From Dolomedes plantarius (Eukaryota > Arthropoda > Arachnida > Araneae > Dolomedidae), in NCBI GenBank assembly GCA_907164885.2, contig OU015492.1:203245654-203309653 (forward strand): DNA of 64,000 nucleotides. Direction: 5' to 3'. The stretch's first letter is position 1; every line of letters starts with the position of its first letter. This document shows positions 45,864 through 56,350 of the stretch, in pieces. The notes under the pieces were generated by a model. That model was given only the letters and a program-made list of their open reading frames with translations. It was not told where the DNA came from and did not search any database. The position numbers and the translations under genes are program-made.

Positions 45864-46242
45864 CAGTGGCGTAGTGAGGGAGGGGGGAAGAGCAGGGCCC
45901 GATTATGAACGGTGGGGGCCCCTGGGCAGATGCTATTTGGGGGGACCCCCTTATGAACATTTATAAAAATATGAACTATCCATGGGCTATCCATGAACTA
46001 TACATACTATTAGAAGTACTTGGTGCATACACCAAGGGGGTTTTGGGGCCCCCTAGCATCTGGGGGCCCTGGGCAAAGTCCCGATTTGCCCATGCGATAA
46101 AAAGGCCTTGGGGAAGGGGGGTCTATCATGCCCCTGACGTCACTCACAGAGGGGCGCCAACTGGTCCCCAAGACGAACAAGATTTTCCGGAAATTTTCAA
46201 TTGGGGTGCCAAAAAGGTATCATTATGCTCGCTACGCCACTG
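45864..46242. mobile_element. hAT-type element (family H1), copy 1
   Basis: Ends CAGTGGCGTAGTGAGG and complement of GCTCGCTACGCCACTG. Flanks TCTTGTAC and CCTTGTAC agree at 7 of 8 bases. It shares CTATCATGCC and AGAGGGGCGCCAA with the copies at 50811 and 54166 but lacks their minisatellite and holds a nested MITE. Confidence 0.87.
45893..46110. mobile_element. Nested hAT MITE, relative of 4002-4210
   Basis: Starts CAGGGCCCGATTATGAACG, ends GCGATAAAAAGGCCTTG; inverted relative to the copy at 4002. Flanks GGGAAGAG and GGGAAGGG agree at 7 of 8 bases. Confidence 0.85.
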
Positions 46243-46250
46243 CCTTGTAC

Positions 46251-48407
46251 TTTAAGTACTGATGTAGGATAATGATCTCTTGATAATCTTTTGAGCTGCA
46301 TAGCTTACAAGAAAGATTCATGCTTACAATTAGTATTTTGAACTACTGTAATGTATTCAAAAGTCAACGCTGAACAACATGCTTCATGTCTTATGGATAT
46401 TTTGCTAAAATGTTTTTCATACCGTATTTAGTTATCTATCATGTAGTTACTGTGTCTACTTCTATTATCAGTCTCTAATTAGACGTAAGTTTAGCTATGA
46501 AATTAGTGCCGAGATGAAATCTGTTTCATTGTATGGTCCTAAAAAATAAATAAAATATAGCAGAAACTCCTTTTCTTACATCTTAACTACTTTGAATGAC
46601 GATTAGCATATTAGTGAGTATTCTAAATTACTAAACTAATTAACTAGCAGTAGCATAAATTAATGCCATAATTTTAGCGTAATCTAGCAAGAAATATGCA
46701 AGATAAGTAAATGTAATATATCTTTGACTGGAGTCGAATATTCTCGCAACTTTACATTAGTTCATTAGTTTTAAAAGAAAAAAAAATTATTCAATAGAAA
46801 TGCATTTATGCGATTGCAATATTTTGTGCAGATTTGCCAGTGGTAAAACATCTGACATTCAAAGGACAGATGAAAATTTCACTATCATGTTAGATGAGAA
46901 ATGTTAGGTGATACGCATAACTAAAGTTTTTACGTTTTGCAGTTATTTGTTACTTGACGAGAAAAAAGAAGGGATTCTGAAAAGCTTTGTTTCAAGCTGA
47001 AGGTAACAAGCCTTTCGACAACTATTTGTGCACGCTTACTCCAAAATTCACAAGATCTTTTTCGTGAAGCAACGTGTGATACCATGAACAGTGAAATTTC
47101 TTTGTACCTCCTTTCGCAAGCACCGGATAAGGGGAAGTTTTTATTAATATGTAACAACCTGTACTAATGAGAAAACCCCTATGTTCCAACTGAGTTTGTC
47201 TCTCTATGTCGGCACTGCTTATGTGTGCTTGTAGCCGTCTCTGTCCCTAGTTTTACACTCGAGTTTTACGTCGGAGTCCAGTGTGGTTAGTTAAAGTCAC
47301 CTGAATGTTTGAGGACCAAGAACCGTAAAAAACATTTGTCATAGCAGGCATCGCAGATGTCTATAATCTTCTTCAAACTCCGTTGGAAATGGCGGTTTTC
47401 TGTAGACTTTGATAGTCAAATCGTCCCTGCTAAACGCTCTTCGTATTGAGGATAAACGGAGATAGAACTATTCGGAAATGCGTTTTGTCCATTCTACCTC
47501 TGCACACCATTGTTCTTTGAAGCTTTTCAGTGTGCTGCAATTAACTTCTCGTTGTCTCATTGCTTTTCCTTAATTTCCGACAGCTAGTTTGTCGTCGTAG
47601 TTGCGTGTTTTTCAGTGTTTTGATATCATCAATAGTTCTAGACGAATCCTTTTCCATAATTTCTAACCGTAAACGTCCACATAATGTGCCCAGTTTGGTG
47701 TAGTCCAACTAGAAAATAAATCTAGCATTTTTTTAGAGCGACACTTTTGTAGTGTTTTATAAAAGAAATTCGATGTTTCTTTATACTCGAAAAATACCTG
47801 TGTGTGCAAGAACAGGTAAAGATTTGTGGATTTTTTATTTGAGATAAAAATAAAATGAAAGTGATTTATATTGATTGACTAAACAGTATTCTGAATCAAA
47901 GTACTACTGTATCACAAAAAGTTGTCGTTTTTTAGAATTGCGGTTATCCTGACACGATAACGGCGTAATTTCGAAAAGTTGTTAATGATCTATATGGAAA
48001 GAAAAATCCGTCTCAATATCTTGGTCCATTTGTATCTGAAAACGATGTTCAGTGTGCGATGCTTCCTAGGATGGGACGAAAAGCTGGACGACTATACTGA
48101 TGTGTGCTGAAACATTTTGTAGGCAAGAAGTGATGAAAAATTGAGACACATCAGAGAAAAAAAAATCAAATGTTATTTATTATATAATTTATGAAATTGT
48201 ATGAAGTCGTTTTATGTCACGTTTCAATAAACTTTTGTTTTGTGATTTGTGTGTTTTTTTCATTTTTTCTCCCGTTTCACGCATCTCTGGTGTTATCAGA
48301 CTTAATGATGTGTGTTAGAACGTATGGAATTCAAAATTCAGAATCTTTTGGACTTATTTATGGGTATTACGCTGTGGAGGCAAGTATTATAGGTATACAG
48401 TAAAACC
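46251..48407. other. Intergenic, nothing recognised
   Basis: Slightly richer in GC near 47170-47700, but I find no exon, TIR or known motif. It could hold a promoter of another gene; nothing in it proves that. Confidence 0.5.
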
Positions 48408-49272
48408 TCGTTTATTCGGACTAACTGGGATCATAGGCAATCCGGAGAATTGAAAATCCGGGTAATATCTATCTATATTAATAAAGAGACAAGGGGATGT
48501 CGAGATCATCACGTGACAGTAACTCATCCGGGCTGACCAATCCTCGAAAAAAAAATGGCCGACAAATATACAGGAATCGGTGTAATTTTTTTTTCTCATG
48601 AAAGTACATAAATGTTACATATTTGGAAAGAGCTTCGAAAACTGATATTTTTTTCTGCGTACACTTATTCTGTTAATTCAATAGTTTTAGAGATATTTTC
48701 ATTCTAAAATCACTTACTGCTGAGAAACCAAATTATCTGGTGCAGTGGTGCTGCCATCTGTCGGCAGCGACGGGAATGAAAATTGAAAGGAATTTATTCA
48801 CTTGAATTTAATACATTTGTAAGGCTTTTTTTTCTTTTGTGGGGCCCGAAGTACATAAATATGTTACACGGATGGTTGAGCGTAGCTAGGCGAAGCCCGG
48901 CTAGTTGGTAATAAGCAAAACAAAATCCTTAACTAAGCAGACTTGCCGTTTATTACGATAAAAAAACTTTTTGCAACAAAATTACATGGTATTGTTTACA
49001 AGACATAAAAAAGTATAAAAATAACTTTTCACATCATTTCTTAAGAAAGAATAGGCAAGTCTAGTAAAGCTTTCTTAAACTCAACAAGAAAACATTGTTT
49101 TTTACCATAATTTATTGTACAATCTATGCAGGAACTATACATTGAATCAAACTAAAAGGCTAATATTTGGCGTACTTGTAGTTACGTTATTGCCATCATA
49201 GTTAAAAATTATCTAACGTGAGCATTACATTAAAAGTCTGCAAATCTGATCCGGATAAACGAGGATTTACTA
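48408..49272. mobile_element. pogo/Tigger-like non-autonomous element, split by a Helitron
   Basis: Left CAGTAAAACCTCGTTTATTC and right ATCCGGATAAACGAGGATTT (then ACTA) are complementary, with TA on both sides. Subterminal CCGG motifs are typical of pogo-like ends. Net length without the Helitron is about 432 bp; no coding sequence. Confidence 0.82.
48472..48904 (+). mobile_element. Non-autonomous Helitron, complete
   Basis: Starts TCTATATTAATAAAGAGACA after A48471 and ends GTAGCTAGGCGAAGCCCGGCTAG-type (last bases CCCGGCTAG) before T48905. A CTAG terminus with a stem just upstream fits Helitrons. 433 bp. It contains the CTGCCATCTGTCGGC motif shared with R1. Confidence 0.87.
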
Positions 49273-49516
49273 TACTTATATTTTTAAAAATTACTATTCG
49301 TTGTTTCGGATGCACATATTCTGGGACAAAAGAACTCCTGGTCCAGTGGTTGACCTGGTTAAGAAGCATGCTAAAAGTGAGAACGACAAAACTCGGATTT
49401 TGCACGGACTTATCAAACGACCCTCGTGTGTTTGTGTGTGTGTATCACTTTAAAAAAATTAACATAGAGGTCCAAATTTGAAAAAAAAAGTTAAATATTT
49501 CATTTTATATATTAGC

Positions 49517-49953
49517 AATAATTACAAGATAAAAAGAACTTTTTATATACCATGTTTTTAAATTTTCTGTTGAATCATATAAACTTGACAATTCTATGTA
49601 TTAATAAATACTTTAAAAAAAATTTTTTGATGAATTATCCCATCAACTTAAAAGAAAATTGAAAGAAGTTAATTGAAAGTTAACTTGCGATTAACTTTTC
49701 GTTCCCATCCCGGTAGATAGATGGCTGCACCAGTCTACAAAACAAAGTTAACTTAAAATAGCTGAAAATTAATTTGATTCTGCTTAAAGATGGCTAAAAG
49801 TATTTAAAAAATGCATCGTCATCGTGTTCTGAGCTATTCTAAAAGTTTCAAATGTTTAGCTAGTCGGGAAGTTAGTTAAAAATCGATTGCAAGATTTGTA
49901 AGGGACAAACACACACACAAACAAACAAGAAAGCAAGTTAATAAAAACATGGT
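49517..49953 (-). repeat. Interspersed repeat R1, copy 2
   Basis: Inverted copy of 3081-3507: begins AATTACAAGATAAAAAGAAC, includes CCCGGTAGATAGATGGCTGC, ends near AGTTAATAAAAACATGG. Confidence 0.85.
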
Positions 49954-50810
49954 AAAAATTTGAGAAAAGGAGTGGTGTGAACTACGCATAGGTCTCCTTC
50001 CCTATGTCCTCTCGTTAATAAAAAAAATTGTTACCATGCAATGTCACTTATACTCCTCTCAGTTTAATGTTTTGCTTAATAATAAAAAGAATTCTCCAGA
50101 CATGTCTAATTACTAAATCAGATATAAGAAAGTCATAATTTTTTATATCAATGCCGTCGTAATTTTTTTAATATTTCCCATATTATCAAAAGCTGTAATC
50201 CTATGCAACTTTATAGTCTTCAGACTTTCAAAATTATTTTATTTTATTTTATTTTATCTTTATTCTGTGACATTACGAAAGCTCGATTTTTCTTTCAGTA
50301 CCTTCTTTCCCCTACTCTGCAGTTAGTAAGTTCTATTTCGACTTCCCAGACGATATTCTTTCCGTTTGTACCAGACTGTCCAATTTCAAGGGCATTTGGA
50401 TGCCGGGCAGACCCATTTTTTAAACGTAATATAAATAAATTGCACGTAAGACTGAATTTACAGAGAAAAAAGAATTACCTCGCACAGATCAATTTTGAGC
50501 AAGATATCGTAACGAGCAAGTCGTAATATCTAGCGCAGCGGTGGCCAACGCATGTCACCCGTGCACGCAAGCTATCCTCAAAGTGGCACGCTATTCGCTT
50601 TAAATGCGAGAAAAAATTATCTTGAAATATGAAAATTTACTGTAATCTAAAAATTCATTCTTCTTTTTAAAGCAGATTTTCAATAATGCAATAATTACGT
50701 GGATCAGTGGCTTAATATTGCAGACGATGTTATGGAAAATAATTCTGAAAATGGATCTTATAAGGATTTTAGTCAAGATGAATGTCTGTTCACATTGAAT
50801 CCGTCAGCCT

Positions 50811-51320
50811 CAGTGGCATAGCAAAGGGGGGGCAAGGGGGTCTATCATGCCACGAGCGCCACTCGCAGAGGGGCGCCAATGTAAGATCTATATGTTATAT
50901 TACTATATGTTTTCGAGGTGGATGCCAATATAAGGTCTATATATTATATTACTATATGTTTTTCAGGGGAGGGCCCCAATATAAGGTCTATATATTATAT
51001 TACTATATGTTTTTCGGGGAGGGCGCCAATATAAGGTATTAATATTATATTACTATGTTATTTTGTGGGGGGCACCAATTTAAGGTCTATATATTATATT
51101 ACTATATGTTTTTAGGGGAGGGCACCAACATAAGGTCTATATATTATGTTACTATATGCTTTTCGGGGGGGAGTGCCAATATAAGGTTTATATTATGTTA
51201 TTATATGTTTATCGGGGGCGCCAATATAGGGTCTATATATTATATTACTATATATTTTTCAGGGGGGGGCGCCACAAAGGTATCGTGCCCCGGGCGCCAG
51301 TTATGCTCGCTACGCCACTG
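50811..51320 (+). mobile_element. hAT-type element H1 with internal minisatellite, copy 2
   Basis: Ends CAGTGGCATAGCAAAGG and complement of CTCGCTACGCCACTG; flanks GTCAGCCT and GTCAGCGT agree at 7 of 8. The middle is about seven units of roughly 50 bp, each like CCAATATAAGGTCTATATAT plus TATATTACTATATGTTTTTC and a G-run. Apparent open frames here are translated minisatellite. Confidence 0.88.
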
Positions 51321-51399
51321 GTCAGCGTTACTCGTATTGATATATTTTAAACCAATGACAGACCTTAACAATTTCGTAGCTAATCGTTTGGATTTTTTT

Positions 51400-51828
51400 T
51401 ACCATGGTTTTATTAACTCGCTTTCATGTTTATTTGTTTGTGTGTGTGTTTGTCCAGTACAAATCTTGCAATCGATTTTCAACTAACTTCCCGACTAGCT
51501 AGACATTTGAAAATTTTAGAATAGCTCAGAACACTATGACAATACATTCTTTTGATACTTTTAGCCATCTTTAAGCAGAATTGATTCCATTTTCCGTTAA
51601 TTTTGCTTTGTAGACTGGTACAGCGATCTATCGGCCGGGACCGGAACGAAAAGTTAAACGCAAGTTAACTTCCAATTAACTTCATTTTCTTTCAAATTGA
51701 TGGGATAATTCATCAAAAAAATTCTTTTTAAGTATTTATTAATACATACAATTGTCAAGTTTATATAATTCAACAGAAAATTTAAAACATGGTATATAAA
51801 AAGTTTTTTTTTTATCTTGTAATTATTT
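51400..51828 (+). repeat. Interspersed repeat R1, copy 3
   Basis: Matches 3081-3507 along its length, including GATCTATCGGCCGGGACCGG and the ATCTTGTAATTATT end. Confidence 0.85.
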
Positions 51829-51990
51829 GGTTTTGGTTTGGAGCGCTACGGTCAATTTTTGCTACACGAGGGCTAATTAGACCGGGACCTACTGCTTAAA
51901 GCAGATTCCGAACGGCTACAAACGTCCATGCCAACAGTGGGTTTCGAACCCACAGACTCTGGTAGTCCCTATCCATTCGGCCATCGGCTG
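51829..51990 (-). mobile_element. tRNA-derived SINE
   Basis: On the minus strand, the A box TGGCCGAATGG (51973-51983) and B box GGTTCGAAACC (51940-51950) lie in a tRNA-like head (Leu/Ser-like in look), followed by a body GTTTGTAGCCGTTCGGAATC and a tail ATTGACCGTAGCGCTCCAAA. The acceptor stem does not pair, so it is not a functional tRNA. A fragment is at 24972-25068. Confidence 0.8.
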
Positions 51991-52079
51991 GCGATAATCG
52001 TTTGGAGGTTTGTAATTGGTTAAATATATTTCAATACCAATAACGCTAACGTTAACGGATTCTATGTGAACAGGCCCTA

Positions 52080-52468
52080 ACAGATATAAAGGGGAAAAAA
52101 CTGAAATTTGTTAGTTCATTTGAAACAATATTTTCTAATTTGGCCGATGGAAAAATCAATATTAAATTATTTTCAAATCCACTGAACTATCCGGATAAAA
52201 ATTTTATTCATTCAGGTCTACGAATGGGAGCAGCGGGCTTGAAATCAAGATCAATTTTTAAAAATGAATATAAGGAAACTAGATCCAACACAATCGATAA
52301 AATTTCGTTTTGGCAGAATTCGCCATTTTCGCGGTTTCCAAAATAAAGAAAAATTTGCTCCAAGATGTATTTCTTATTTTGACACAGTTTATAAGTGCGA
52401 GCTAAGTGTTGCAAATCATAAACATACATGTGACGTCACTTCTCGTTAGTTACTGTTTTGGGGATCTA
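52080..52468. other. Unassigned interior of the large hAT
   Basis: No recognisable repeat; overlapping short open frames on both strands have no family features. Confidence 0.5.
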
Positions 52469-53767
52469 CAGAGGCTGTTCGCACATTTTTTAGACGATTT
52501 TGGTAAGCGGTAATAAAAAATCGTTTGCTGCAAAAGAAATAATTGCAATTGTACTATGTTTTTAAAAGTCAGAATTATCGTCTGCGGCTTGAAAGTTTTG
52601 TTTTTATTCAAAATGGCGTTTTTAACAAAGCAGTGGTTCGAAGGCTACATTTATGCTCTTTCCCAAGAGAAATATGCATACTCCGTTATCCAAAAACGAT
52701 GTGAGAGTCATGGTTTTGTGATATCTAAAGCGTCGATAGGTAATATCGTCAACAAGAAAGGGAAAAAAACGTCAAATTGGAGCCTCAAGTGGGACAAAAA
52801 TTCCAATCAAGTATCCAAGGAAAAAACGGACATCTTCGACTATTGCAAAGGTACGTTGTTTAATGTTAAAAGAAAATCCCCCTAGTCAAAGGACAGTTGC
52901 AAAATCATTAAAATGCTCGGTGTCCACTGTAAACAAAATGATAAAAGTTGATTTAAATCTTAAGAAAGCGAAAAAATGCAATGTGCATCGTCTTCTTCCA
53001 AATCATATCGTTGAACACAGGACACGCTGCAGCATTCTATATGAGAAACACTTATCCAAAGAAAAATGGAAAACAATTGTCACAATAGATGAATCATGGG
53101 TGTATTTAAATGATTGCAACAAAAAAGTGCCATTTCTTATAAAAGGGGAGAAAAAAATTTAAGTACATGGTTCAAAGAATCGAAAGAAAGTTTTTCTAAG
53201 GGATTCATGATTGTTGCTGGTATTTCTTATAATGGCAAGTTAAAAATAAAGAGAGTGGAAAAAAATGTCAAGATTAACTCCAAATACTATCAGGAACATA
53301 TTTTATCGGCAATTTTTCTGAATGAAATACCATCACTTTACCCACAGTGCCATCAATCTGTGAGACTCCATCAGGACAAAGCTAGCAGTCACACATCAAA
53401 ATCCACTGTAAATTTCCTAAAAGAAATGGAACAAAAAACTGGTATCAAGGCCATACCCTTCACTGATATCCCTACTAAATCTCCCGATGTATCACCTATG
53501 GATTTTTGTGCTTTCGGACTTTTAAAATCTGCATTATCCAAACGTCGTCCCAAACCTCTTACAGGACTCTGGAAAGCTGTTCAGGAGGAATGGGATAGAA
53601 TACCTCTTCTGACACTTCAAAAGGCATTATTATCCTGGAAATTGCGGTGTCGAAAGATAGTTCAGAATAAGGGATGTCAAATAGAACATTTAAAACACAA
53701 AAATTTTATGTAATTTAGTTTTGTGAATACAATATACATCGTCTAAAAAATGTGTGAACAGCCTCTG
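52469..53767 (+). mobile_element. DD41D Tc1/mariner-superfamily transposon, near complete
   Basis: Left CAGAGGCTGTTCGCACATTT (then TTTAGACG) and right complement CAGAGGCTGTTCACACATTT differ at one base over about 29, with TA on both sides. 1299 bp. Confidence 0.93.
52613..53713 (+). pseudogene. DD41D transposase with two homopolymer frameshifts
   Basis: Starts MAFLTKQWFEGYIYALSQEK at 52613. An HTH region follows (SQRTVAKSLKCSVSTVNKMI). Catalytic pieces are [22 protein letters not shown] and SPDVSPMDFCAFG. I count 41 residues between the second and third Asp. Reading shifts at the C-run 52878-52882 and at the A-run near 53119-53126; the first and last parts share one frame. No other lesion is seen, so the protein was intact recently, or the runs are sequencing errors. 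About 365 residues if continuous. Confidence 0.9.
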
Positions 53768-53987
53768 TAGCAACATCAAACAAACAAACAACATTAAGAT
53801 AAATAGTTTTTAGCACAGAAAATAAACAGTACGGTTCTCAACTTTTACGAACAGCTACGTAATCTATGCACGAGTTGTCAAAGCAACTGTTCTTTATGTA
53901 AATAGTCTATGTGTGTCATTTGTAATTGTGTGGGATCCTACGTTGTGTGAAATAAAGCATTTAAAAATATAACGAAACTCTTCGTAA

Positions 53988-54164
53988 GGGCCTGTTCACA
54001 TAGAGTCCGGTAGCGGAAGCGTTAAAGTTTGAAATATATTTAACCAATGACAAACCTCCAAACGATTAGCAACGAAAATTTTAACGCCTATGATTGGTTT
54101 ATTTCCGTCTCAGCGTCCTCTTTCATTTTACGCTTCCGCTACCGGACTCTTGTGTGAAAGGCCC
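53988..54164. mobile_element. Harbinger-like MITE
   Basis: GGGCCTGTTCACATAGAGTC and its complement frame a nearly palindromic 177 bp, flanked by TAA on the left. The right flank was split by the H1 hAT inserted at its last bases; the original TTA continues at 54640. PIF/Harbinger elements duplicate TWA-type 3-bp sites. Confidence 0.82.
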
Positions 54165-54165
54165 T

Positions 54166-54632
54166 CAGTGGCGTAGCGAGCATAACTGGCGCCCGGGGCA
54201 CGATACCTTTGTGGCGCCCCCCCGCAAAACATATAGTAATATAATATATAGACCTTATATTGGCCCCCCCCCCCCGAAAAACATATAATATAATATATAG
54301 ACCTTATATTGGCGCCCCCCGTAAAACATATTAATATATATAGACCTTATATTGGCACCACCCCCCCCCGAAAAACATATACTAATATAGTATATAGACC
54401 TTATATTGGCGCCCCCTCCGAAAAACATATATTAATATAATATATAGACCTTATATTGGCGCCCCCCCCCCGCAAAACATATAGTAATATAATATATAGA
54501 CCTTATATTGGCACCCCCACCCCGAAAAACATATAGTAATGTAATATATAGACCGAAATATTGGCGCCCCTCTGCAAGTGGCACCCGGGGCATGATAGAC
54601 CCCCTTGCCCCCCCCCCCTCGCTACGCCACTG
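54166..54632 (-). mobile_element. hAT-type element H1 with internal minisatellite, copy 3
   Basis: Ends CAGTGGCGTAGCGAGCATAA and complement of CTCGCTACGCCACTG, flanked by a perfect AAGGCCCT on both sides (54158-54165, 54633-54640). Opposite orientation to copy 2. Seven or so ~50-bp units with C-runs (ATATTGGCGCCCCC, ACATATAGTAATATAATATA). Confidence 0.92.
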
Positions 54633-54659
54633 AAGGCCCTTAGACTCATCACTAAAGAC

Positions 54660-55802
54660 TAGGGCCCGATTTAGAAAATTATTGACTAAAAGCACAACTC
54701 GAGATGGGGGCCCCCTAACACTGATGTGGGCATAAAATTTCCAAAATTGACACACAAAAAAAAAATAATCATGAATCATTGTGAAAGTACCATTTTACCA
54801 AGAATTGGCTATTTGAAGCGTAGAAGCCTAGAACATTATCAAATAACAAAAGGCAATACAACATATTAACTTCATCATTAAAACACCAATACAATGCATC
54901 CAGAAAAACTTATTTATCCCTTACATACACTATAACATACTTATGATGAGCTATACATATAACTATACATATGATGAATCAATCAATCATATTTGAAAGG
55001 ATATCTCTCTATTCTAAAAAAAAAAGTAACTGGCGCCGCCGCTGTCAAAAGCTTGTCACGCTCTCTCCTCCGAAACCGCTGGGGGTATGGGGTCGAGACC
55101 GATACCAATAGATGCAGAAAAATGCGGGGAAGAAAGTAAAACATGTCTCATCTTCGTCGGACTTCTCGTTTTATTTTATGTTTTGTGGAAAAAAATTGAC
55201 TTTTTCATGTTCAGATTACGATAACTCGCCAAAAATTAATCGTAGAATTTTGATTTTTTTACAGTCTAAGACTACAGACATTTCTCCTTCAAACAAGACC
55301 TCATTTGTTTAAAAATAATTTATAACAGACTAATGTTTTCATCAAAATATTAAACCCACTTTTTCGAGAAATATCGTCACATATGTGGATGTAATATCGA
55401 TGCTCCTCGAGTTTTTATCTTACAAAGAAAATATTTACATCATCTGGAAGATGAAAGCTTTCTCATTCATATAAACCTCATTTCAAGCCTCTATCTTAAA
55501 ATTTCGATTTTTTAATTGAATTTTAAAGTTGAAACAGTGATTCAACAGTGATTCCCCTTCGCATAAGGGTGACTGACAACAGTAAATGGCTGTTACATTG
55601 CCCGAGAATGACCGCTATGTATCTCGCTATTAGCCATAACAGAGGAGCGAGCCTAGGGGCAAAGCCCCTAGTATATAAAAAAATTGCTATTAAAAAAGGT
55701 AAAATAGAAAAAAAATTTGAATTGGGAATTTTTTTTTGTCCTTTTAAAATTAAAATTTTTGGGGGGCCCCTAGGCCCGGGCCTAATGGAAAATCAGGGCC
55801 AG
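54660..55802. mobile_element. hAT-type MITE family H2, copy 2, carrying a Helitron
   Basis: Starts TAGGGCCCGATTTAG, ends GAAAATCAGGGCCAG, flanked by a perfect CTAAAGAC on both sides (54652-54659, 55803-55810). Inverted relative to 37578-38069; about 475 bp without the Helitron. Confidence 0.92.
55004..55671 (+). mobile_element. Helitron, non-autonomous, with known empty site
   Basis: Starts TCTCTCTATTCTAAAAAA after A and ends CCTAGGGGCAAAGCCCCTAG before T. The 3' end has a perfect stem AGGGGC/GCCCCT just before or overlapping CTAG. The related MITE at 37578-38069 has the site uninterrupted. 668 bp, no Rep/helicase coding; 55548-55823 is a chance frame. Confidence 0.9.
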
Positions 55803-56211
55803 CTAAAGACTGGCCACCACTGATCTAGCGTAAGTATCTAGGTCGATGGATTTTCCCAGTGGGGCTCATGCCAGGTCGGGCCCGATGTATGCTTTCTGTA
55901 AGTATCTAGATCGGGAGGAAGAGAACGCATCAGCCCCTGCATGGTGAACATTATTGCAAAAGGGCTGGGTAGTAACAGTTTGAGCACCACTGGCTATTCT
56001 AGATGCTTTGTAACAACTCATGGACGTAGGACAGACGTCCCTTTTAAGACGACACTCAAAACTCATACGGGCCGAACAAATAAAAATGTATTTCTATCCT
56101 TAAACTTTCTCTTTTAATTTTATTCATCTTTGCATCGTTTGTAGAACCTCTTTTCTACCGCCCTGCAAGATGCTTACTCACTTTTTGTTATACTATGAAC
56201 TCACGGATTAG

Positions 56212-56350
56212 CAGCGGCCCAATCATTTCACTCCTTTCCTATACTCTGTTTCATTGGTTCCCCTCTGCTTATTACCTGAAAGTCTGCAATTGAGGGCGTG
56301 GCCCAGGAATTGCAGTTGCGACCCATTTCCTATGGTCCTATGGTCCATAC
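56212..56350 (+). repeat. Interspersed repeat R2, copy 1
   Basis: CCTGAAAGTCTGCAATTGAG, GGCGTGGCCCAGGAA and CCTATGGTCCTATGGTC match 59187-59318 (TCTGAAAGCCTGCGCTAGAG, GGCATGGCCCAGGAA, CCTGTGGTCCTATGGTC). Unclassified. Confidence 0.75.

Larger units (their letters stand above)
50784..52076. mobile_element. Harbinger-like MITE broken in three pieces
   Basis: Left arm CTGTTCACATTGAATCCGTC (50786 on), continued after the H1 hAT at 51321 with AGCGTTACTCGTATTGATAT up to AATCGTTTGG. The right arm resumes at 51993 (AATCGTTTGGAGGTTTGTAA) and ends GATTCTATGTGAACAGGCCC followed by TAA. The arms are complementary, as in the copies at 53988, 56933 and 63110. Confidence 0.78.
50536..55822. mobile_element. 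hAT-type element with perfect 8-bp TSD, filled by later insertions
   Basis: Left end CAGCGGTGGCCAACGC and right end complement CAGTGGTGGCCAGTC are flanked by ATCTAGCG on both sides (50528-50535, 55823-55830). The 5287 bp between them include a Harbinger-like MITE split by a hAT and by R1/SINE sequence, a DD41D transposon, a second Harbinger-like MITE, a second H1 hAT, and a family H2 MITE with a Helitron inside. No transposase of its own is seen, so the original was short and non-autonomous. Confidence 0.82.

Noticed and set aside
45905..46255. 116-codon open frame
   Set aside because: It runs across the nested hAT MITE and H1 ends; no protein similarity.
47150..47900. Possible promoter or 5' exon of another gene, because GC content rises
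   Set aside because: No start codon context, splice pattern or protein similarity could be seen.
50811..51320. Possible CRISPR-like array (regular ~50-bp repeats)
   Set aside because: Units are contiguous with no unique spacers, in eukaryotic DNA, and bounded by hAT ends; it is a minisatellite.
50782..51486. Overlapping open frames of 86 and 143 codons with KVYILYYYMF repeats
   Set aside because: They are translations of the H1 minisatellite.
51880..51990. Minus-strand tRNA gene
   Set aside because: A and B boxes are good, but the acceptor stem does not pair and the sequence continues into a body and tail shared with 24972-25068, so it is a SINE.
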